This document shows, one piece after another, positions 58,658 to 64,000 of a stretch of 64,000 bases of DNA. The translations under genes were made by a program, and so were the position numbers. The notes under the pieces are model-generated. The model made no database searches. It was not told the DNA's origin and was given only the letters and a program-made list of their open reading frames with translations. The stretch covers positions 30,803,334 to 30,867,333 of the forward strand of contig NW_024037074.1 in NCBI RefSeq assembly GCF_015706575.1. The letters are read 5' to 3'. How positions within the stretch are numbered: the stretch's first letter is position 1; the number at the start of each line of letters is the position of its first letter. The DNA comes from Patiria miniata. Taxonomy: Eukaryota; Echinodermata; Asteroidea; Valvatida; Asterinidae.

Positions 58658-59003
58658 CCCTAACCCCCTAGGCCTTTTTGCTAGGAACCATCCTCAATCC
58701 TCCAAAATCCTCCAAAATTTTACAACAGCGCCTAAATTCTTCAAAATTTTCAGACAGTTCTGCCTCAAAATGCATTTATCCTCAATCCTCCAAAATCCTC
58801 CTCATCCAAAAATGTTGCACTTATATTCAAATGAAGGGTACCCAGCCCCTCAATCCTTCAAAATCGTCAGACAGTCCTGCCTCAAAATACCATTCAGCCT
58901 CAATCCTCCAAAATCCTTATCTAAAAAAATATCATTCAGCCTCAATCCTCCAAAATCCTCCAAAATCACAAGGAGGATTTTGGAGGATTGAGGAGTTTCT
59001 ATC
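58658..59003. repeat. MITE family M4, truncated copy
   Basis: TTAA at 58654-58657 precedes CCCTAACCCCCTAGGCC. The body is repeated CCTCAATCCTCCAAAATCC. The right inverted end is missing or unrecognised. Confidence 0.72.
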
Positions 59004-59586
59004 GGTTTTTATTTAAGGCCTGCATTCCCTCTATGGCAAAAACAGCCTCTCAGCTTTCCCTATTATTTGCTGTCTCAACAATGTCATCGCATCGCAACCC
59101 CCCCCCCCCCCCTCTGCTCAAGCATGGCAAGTCCGAATCAAGATGTCGCCAGAAACCATCTCTAAACCCTCAGCTTTATTTGGTGATAACATGTGCATTG
59201 AAAAGTATTCATATTGGCATGACAAAAACAGTGTACTTGTACATGTAGTATTTCACTCCATGTACACAGAACATACATTTGTACCGTATTGTATCTAAAT
59301 TTGTGTATACGTACGAAATTTGGATTTTGAAATGCGAAAGCACGGTTATTTGTACATGTACATGTACACTTACTACAGCCAGAAGCCAGGGTTGTTTTGG
59401 ACTAGCCAAAATGTCCCCCCCCCCCCAAGCCTAAGCAAATTTGTACAGTCTTATAGCAGATCATGTCTGTCAACCCTGCTAGCCAACGGCCCACTCACAT
59501 GGCGTTGCACCAGTTTGCAGCTCAGGTATGGGAAGAATTTGTAGGTCGGGCCAAACACTAGAGTCCAGGGCCCTTTGCAATGTGGG

Positions 59587-59685
59587 CTAATTTTCATGTA
59601 CGGTCACTTTCCTCCCCGAGGCCCCGTGATACTGGATACTCGCTGGCACTAGACCCAGCACAGGGGAAACTGGAGGACTGACTAC
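59587..59685 (-). CDS. Candidate terminal exon of an unidentified protein
   Basis: Acceptor CTCTCTTGTCTTTCCAG ends at 59686. The 99 bases read VVSPPVSPVLGLVPASIQYH, then GASGRKVTVHEN and a stop. It starts in phase 0, matching the exon at 62825-62950. A possible AATAAA on the minus strand lies at 59180-59175, about 400 bases downstream. No family recognised; the tail is Pro/Val-rich. It would be antisense to, and nested within, the receptor gene if that gene continues to the right. Confidence 0.42.
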   Translation of the reverse strand, partial: VVSPPVSPVLGLVPASIQYHGASGRKVTVHEN

Positions 59686-59846
59686 CTGGAAAGACAAGAG
59701 AGCAAATAATCCATGGATGATCAGAAGAAGATGTTGATGGCTAGGCATGGTTTCCCGAAACCAAGGTCCCACTCAAGAAGTCCCCAGAAATCTTGGACAC
59801 TTGATCTGGCCTGGCTGGACTCATTGTCTGGCTGGACAGCTTGTCT

Positions 59847-60369
59847 TTAAAGGGAATATACATCATTTGCTTTTGCTGTAATTTTCAGAAATGGATGGAA
59901 TTGGGGGGTTGGAAATATATAGCAAATATAGTTACGCTGACTTTTTTGAGGTTTTGGGTTCAAAAATGCTATAAAAACCAAGAAAAACAATCATTTTCCT
60001 GTAGTCTGGTTCCCTGACTCCATATAAGAAGAAACAGAGTAGTTTACATAAATTGGGGAATTGTAAGGTCAGGGAACCAGTCTAGCTGGCTTGTACCCGT
60101 TCATAGGTGTGTAATCGATTGCAAACAAGTGCGATGTTCAATTGGGGCCAGTATTTGAAAAAAAGCCAGTTTTTTTCCAACGCTGATCGGCCGACCAGCG
60201 TTGGAAATTGATATAAAAATACCACTTTTCTTGAAAATGACAGTATACCAGGTGCCATGATTTTACAGGATGCTTTACACTGTCATTCACTAACAGTCCA
60301 GCAAGGTATTTCAAAATGATTTGGTAGTTTTATTTTTTGATGTTTGCAAATGTTGTATTTTCCCTTTAA
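59847..60369 (-). repeat. MITE family M2 copy, reverse orientation
   Basis: TTAAAGGGAATATACATCAT at the left and GTATTTTCCCTTTAA at the right. Core GATCGGCCGACCAGCGTTGG. It abuts the M1 copy starting at 60366, sharing TTTAAAG at the join. Confidence 0.88.
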
Positions 60370-60866
60370 AGCTATAGTCCATCATTTGCAGCTATCCGAA
60401 AAAGTAACCGGCGTATTATTGTTGAAAAACATACTTGGTTAAAAGATAGTAAGTGGATTAAACCCCTATGAAATTATTCTTTCTGGCAAGCTGTCATTTT
60501 GAAGTAATCAACGAAAGAAGGCCTTTCCAACGGTAGGAAAATTTAAATTAGTAGTTCGTTTTGTTATTCGGCGCAGCACGCGCAAGCATTGGCACGACGC
60601 ACAGGCGCGCGCGCGGTTGCTATAATTCGTCGGATCAGTGCGCGACATCGCATATAGCTGCAATTCAAAACAATTCGAAACATGATTCAGCAACTTTTGA
60701 TTTGAAATTGAGATCCTAGAATGCTGTTTTTCTCGGAATATACAGCTGAAGCTGAGCTGAAACTTAATCAGGTTAGTTGTTCAGCACCCTTCTTTAGATT
60801 TTGAGCACTTTTGTTGCTTCAAAGGAACAAAATGCACAAATTACAAATGATGGACTATATCTTTAA
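60366..60866 (+). repeat. MITE family M1 copy
   Basis: TTAAAGCTATAGTCCATCAT to ACAAATGATGGACTATATCTTTAA-type end, with the GCGCGCGCGGTTGCTATAAT middle. Directly adjacent to an M2 element. Confidence 0.88.
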
Positions 60867-62400
60867 GATAGTCAGTCATTTTGGTCATCCGTGTTGTGTG
60901 TTGTGCGTAGGATTTTGCCCTGTAGTGTTATCCAAACACGATTATGAAAACTCACTTTGGCCGGTTACAGAAGGGGCCAGGCCAGCCAGCGAAATTTCTT
61001 TTCACAAATGAGATCAGACAATTTCAAAAGAGGGCGCTCTCTCTGCCTTATGCATATTCATTATGTCCAGGGAAATTAGAGAATAAGTAACAAGGAATAA
61101 TAGTGTTTAAACCATCGACGATTGGCAGCTGATTCGTGAACTGGTTGGAAGAAGTCCTGTCTTCTAATCAGGTGATCCGAGTTCGAATATCAGTGAGCGT
61201 TTTTCACTTCTTCTCAGTCCCACTTTACCTTTTAAATAAGTGAAGTGATGAAGGAACATTTCTCACAAGACGTAAAGCCTATCTTGGGTCTGTGTTATGG
61301 AGAACAAGGCATTAATTATGCATGTAATATAGACCAATCAGAAGATGGAAAGCGGATGTCGTTTGGGAAAAAAAGATTCACGGCCAGCCAAGTGTCCTCT
61401 TTGTACCTGACTGACTGACTCACTTGACTTAAAGTTTAATACTGAAACAGGAGCATGTTGCCTTGGTCTCCTACCTGGTATCATGATTCTCCCGACCATT
61501 ATTGCATACCTTTCAGAATTCAAGGCTTTCTTCAACTGTTAATAGCTCCATGCTTCCACCCAACTGTTGACTGCAGATAGATTTGCAGCCCCCCTCTTTA
61601 AGGACTGTAGTGACCTGTCTCAAACATCAAGGCTGTGTGTTTTGCAACCATGGATACAGCTAGTGCCTGGTGTTTTTCTCAAATTCAAAATGATTTGTTA
61701 GATTACTTGCACATTACTCCCAATGTTTGTACAAATTGTACATGTACATCTATGCATGCATGTAATAGTATGTACTGGATGTACATGTACGTACATGTAG
61801 AATGTATACATACTGTACATTTTGTGCACACACGCACTGACGTACATGTACCGGTACATTGTATTGATTTACATTTCTTTACCTACGGTACATGTACCAG
61901 TACATGTAGGGCATACACAAACATTTGTACCTGTAGGGTAATCCTATACAACAGCACTGCCCAGCCCTCTTCACCAGCCTACAACCAGTCGAAGTTCCAT
62001 TGAGACCACAATCTCTGGGACCATAAAGTACTCTCAAGGACCAAGAATTGTGCACTTCTTTTATTTTCCTTACCAAATGGCTGAAAAGTGGGCGTCACGT
62101 GCATTTCATTGCTTGCCCTAGTTAACCCAACCTGTGCCGCTCAACAGGAACTACAAGTACAAGCATCCACCCATGACCCTTGAAGTCATCAAAAACTTCC
62201 TTTCAAGTTTGCAAATAGAGACTGCCTCCCCACACGGCCGGCCGTTTCCCATTTTTTCCCAGCCATTAACCACAGGCCCTCTAGAGACGTGCACCTGTGT
62301 CGCTCACGTTCACTATAGCATTTACCTTGTAAATAGAGGGATGTGCAGTTGCCCCTGACTCATTGCTGGGCCAACTTGGAATACTTTATTTCTTTCTAGA
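60867..62400. other. Non-coding stretch with a weak tRNA-like segment
   Basis: At 61130-61200 a CCTGTCTTCTAATCAGG anticodon-arm-like hairpin (TCT) is followed by GAGTTCGAATATC (B-box-like). The acceptor ends do not pair, so it is at best a SINE relic. ACATGTAC/CCGGTACA microrepeats lie at 61735-61915. Nothing else recognised. Confidence 0.4.
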
Positions 62401-62655
62401 AATAAAGAAAAATATGAAACCAAGGATTCCTCAAAAGTGCCCAGGCACTGTGACTCGAAAAAACCTAGAGAGGAGACAATGAGAATAAATTACACTTTTT
62501 TAGAGGCGGGAGGAAAACCCCAAAGGAATATTCTGGGGAAACCCACGGGATCAGGTAGGGACTGAAAACCCAATCCACATGCGGCCAGGGCAGGAATCGA
62601 ACCCGGGCCATAGCGGTGGAAGGCAAGGAAAGTAACCACTGCGCCAACTAGCTTC
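62401..62655 (-). repeat. SINE family S1, copy 3
   Basis: B-box GGGTTCGATTCCTGCCCTGG, then TGGGTTTCCCCAGAATATTC and the CAGTGCCTGGGCACTTTTGA tail. The best-preserved B box of the three copies. Confidence 0.88.
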
Positions 62656-62824
62656 AGAGAGCAGATTGATGAGAACCAGCCACCAGCCGTGTGCGGCAGG
62701 TCAGATATTGGCTGGTAACCGGTAGTTTACATGTTACTTGTAAGCAAATTTCTGAGCTCATCTGCTCCGTGAATTAGCCCCCCCCCCCCTCCTCTCCCCC
62801 TCCACCCTCCGCCAACTGCTGTAC

Positions 62825-62950
62825 CTGTACAGGTCCTGTTTGTTGGACTGCCTTCGGAGGGTTCAAGTCCAGCAGGATGAAATCAGGGACAAGCTGGGTT
62901 GACATCTGGACGCTGGTCATATCCGATGACAAAGTAAAGCATCCCTGCAG
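62825..62950 (-). CDS. Candidate internal exon of an unidentified protein
   Basis: A 126-base phase 0/0 exon with acceptor TTTATTTGTCTCCAG (ending 62951) and donor CAG|GTACAG. Encodes LQGCFTLSSDMTSVQMSTQL, then VPDFILLDLNPPKAVQQTGPVQ. Codon use is balanced and the frame is open only on this strand over the splice-bounded interval. It can be joined to 59587-59685 in frame. The family is not recognised and there may be upstream exons beyond 64000. Confidence 0.42.
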
Positions 62951-64000
62951 CTGGAGACAAATAAACCCGGCTATGAGGGGAGGGTGTTATCGGGACTGAA
63001 ACTGCAGAGCTAAGTGTCGACGAAAAAAGTACTAGTACTTAACATGTGGTAGACCCAGATGATTATTTGGTCATTTACATGTAGTCAGTCAACCAATTTG
63101 TCGGCTAATTGGTTGCATGGGTTATTAAATTCTGAGATGTTCTGGCAAAATGAGACTGAACTAGGCATACTGGTAGGCCATAGTAGACAAAAATGCAAAG
63201 AACCCAATGGGATGATTTTTTATCCTGATTTATAGATATTGGTAATTTGATTGGCCTACATGTACTGGGTATGTACCATACCGGTATTTCAAAGAAATAG
63301 TTGGAATTTTTTTTTTTTTTTAAGGAAAAACATATATTTCATCTTTCATTTTCACGACTACAAAACTCAAAACTTTAAAAGCCTTTTACTCAGTATTTTA
63401 CTTTTTTATTTTATGCCAATAAATGTAAAATTTACAAACGGCCATAAGTTGTCAACGGAATGTCCAATTATCTCCCTCATGATTGCAAGTCACATGGACA
63501 TGGTGTGCTTAGTCCATCTCAGCTCATTTTGTTCCTTGTCAACCCACATTCCGCCGACGGAGACACTCCAGAATGTACTTCAGCATTAAGGTTTGATTGT
63601 GGTTGTGCCTTGAATTCATTATAAAAAAAAGAGAATAGCAATAAAGAAATTCAATTATTCGGTGTGGGCTCTTGAAGGCTTCCGAGGAAGGGGATGGTCA
63701 CTGTGTTTGGAGAGAGAGCCAACTGTAGTGGAGAGAAAAAAAAGAGAAGGAGGCTTTTGTAGTGAAACGAGGCTGTGTTTGCCGGTGTAGAATTGCCAAG
63801 TGTGTTGACCGGGCCACTTGGCCCCTCTTGGCAGCTTAATCCCAGCGGAATGGAGTGCGAAGTACGGGTAGTGTTGTGGAAAAGAAAAAAAGATGTTGAT
63901 GAAATGCTCCGGTGTAATGTACTTGAAGATGATGGTGGGTGTGTGTGTATGTGTTACTTTGAGGGGGTGGGTAGCCCCTGTAGCGGCGAGAATATTTATA
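62951..64000. other. Right end, no gene recognised
   Basis: A 112-residue plus ORF at 63251-63589 is hydrophobic and AT-driven with no domain or splice signal. Purine-rich GAGAGAAAAAAAAGAGAAGG and GTGTGTGTATGTG tracts near 63730 and 63940. Confidence 0.4.

Noticed and set aside
59459-59526. Plus-strand mini-exon MSVNPASQRPTHMALHQFAA
   Set aside because: Open and flanked by TTATAG and CAG|GTATGG, but very short, without family match, and overlapping the possible 3' UTR of the minus-strand candidate gene.
61130-61200. tRNA-Arg(TCT)-like gene
   Set aside because: Only the anticodon arm and a weak B box fit; acceptor and D arms do not pair.
63251-63589. 112-codon hydrophobic ORF near the right end
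   Set aside because: AT-rich composition explains the Phe/Leu content; no Kozak context, splice signal or motif.

Overview
The window looks like nuclear DNA of a marine invertebrate deuterostome, most likely an echinoderm. It is AT-rich and holds small exons separated by kilobase introns. It is crowded with palindromic short transposons, runs of G or C, and ACATGTAC/CCGGTACC palindromic microrepeats. The species call is inference; the genes below rest on splice-consistent exons. No rRNA gene, CRISPR array or prokaryotic operon is present.

Layout. (1) About 300-4095, minus strand: 5' half of an ARB2A/FAM172A homologue that runs off the left edge. It has a repeat-expanded acidic N-terminal exon and a possible hydrophobic anchor exon. 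(2) About 4.6-9.4 kb: palindromic DNA, made up of a small foldback MITE, a foldback element with arms of about 440 bp, and two minisatellite arrays in opposite orientation. (3) 13784-25271, plus strand: a complete seven-exon gene for a 449-residue protein with about eight or nine leucine-rich repeats and a C-terminal region that reads like a TIR/SEFIR fold. A TATA-type promoter lies just upstream. A degraded Gypsy-type LTR element (16912-21520) lies antisense in intron 1. (4) 30375-51999, plus strand: the first two exons of an insulin/IGF-1-type receptor gene, namely the signal-peptide exon and the L1-domain exon, separated by a 20.9 kb intron. The rest of the gene is not recognisable in the last 12 kb and presumably lies beyond the right edge. 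(5) 59587-62950, minus strand: two phase-compatible candidate exons ending an unidentified protein, inside or beyond the second receptor intron.

Most of the remainder is repeat. Several MITE families flanked by TTAA (piggyBac-like target sites) recur across the window. One carries a long perfect internal palindrome. There are also mariner-like foldbacks with TA ends, tRNA-derived SINEs, and a near-identical 418 bp tandem duplication. The genes do not form an operon. ARB2A (minus) and the LRR gene (plus) are divergently arranged, and the LRR gene and the receptor run in the same direction.
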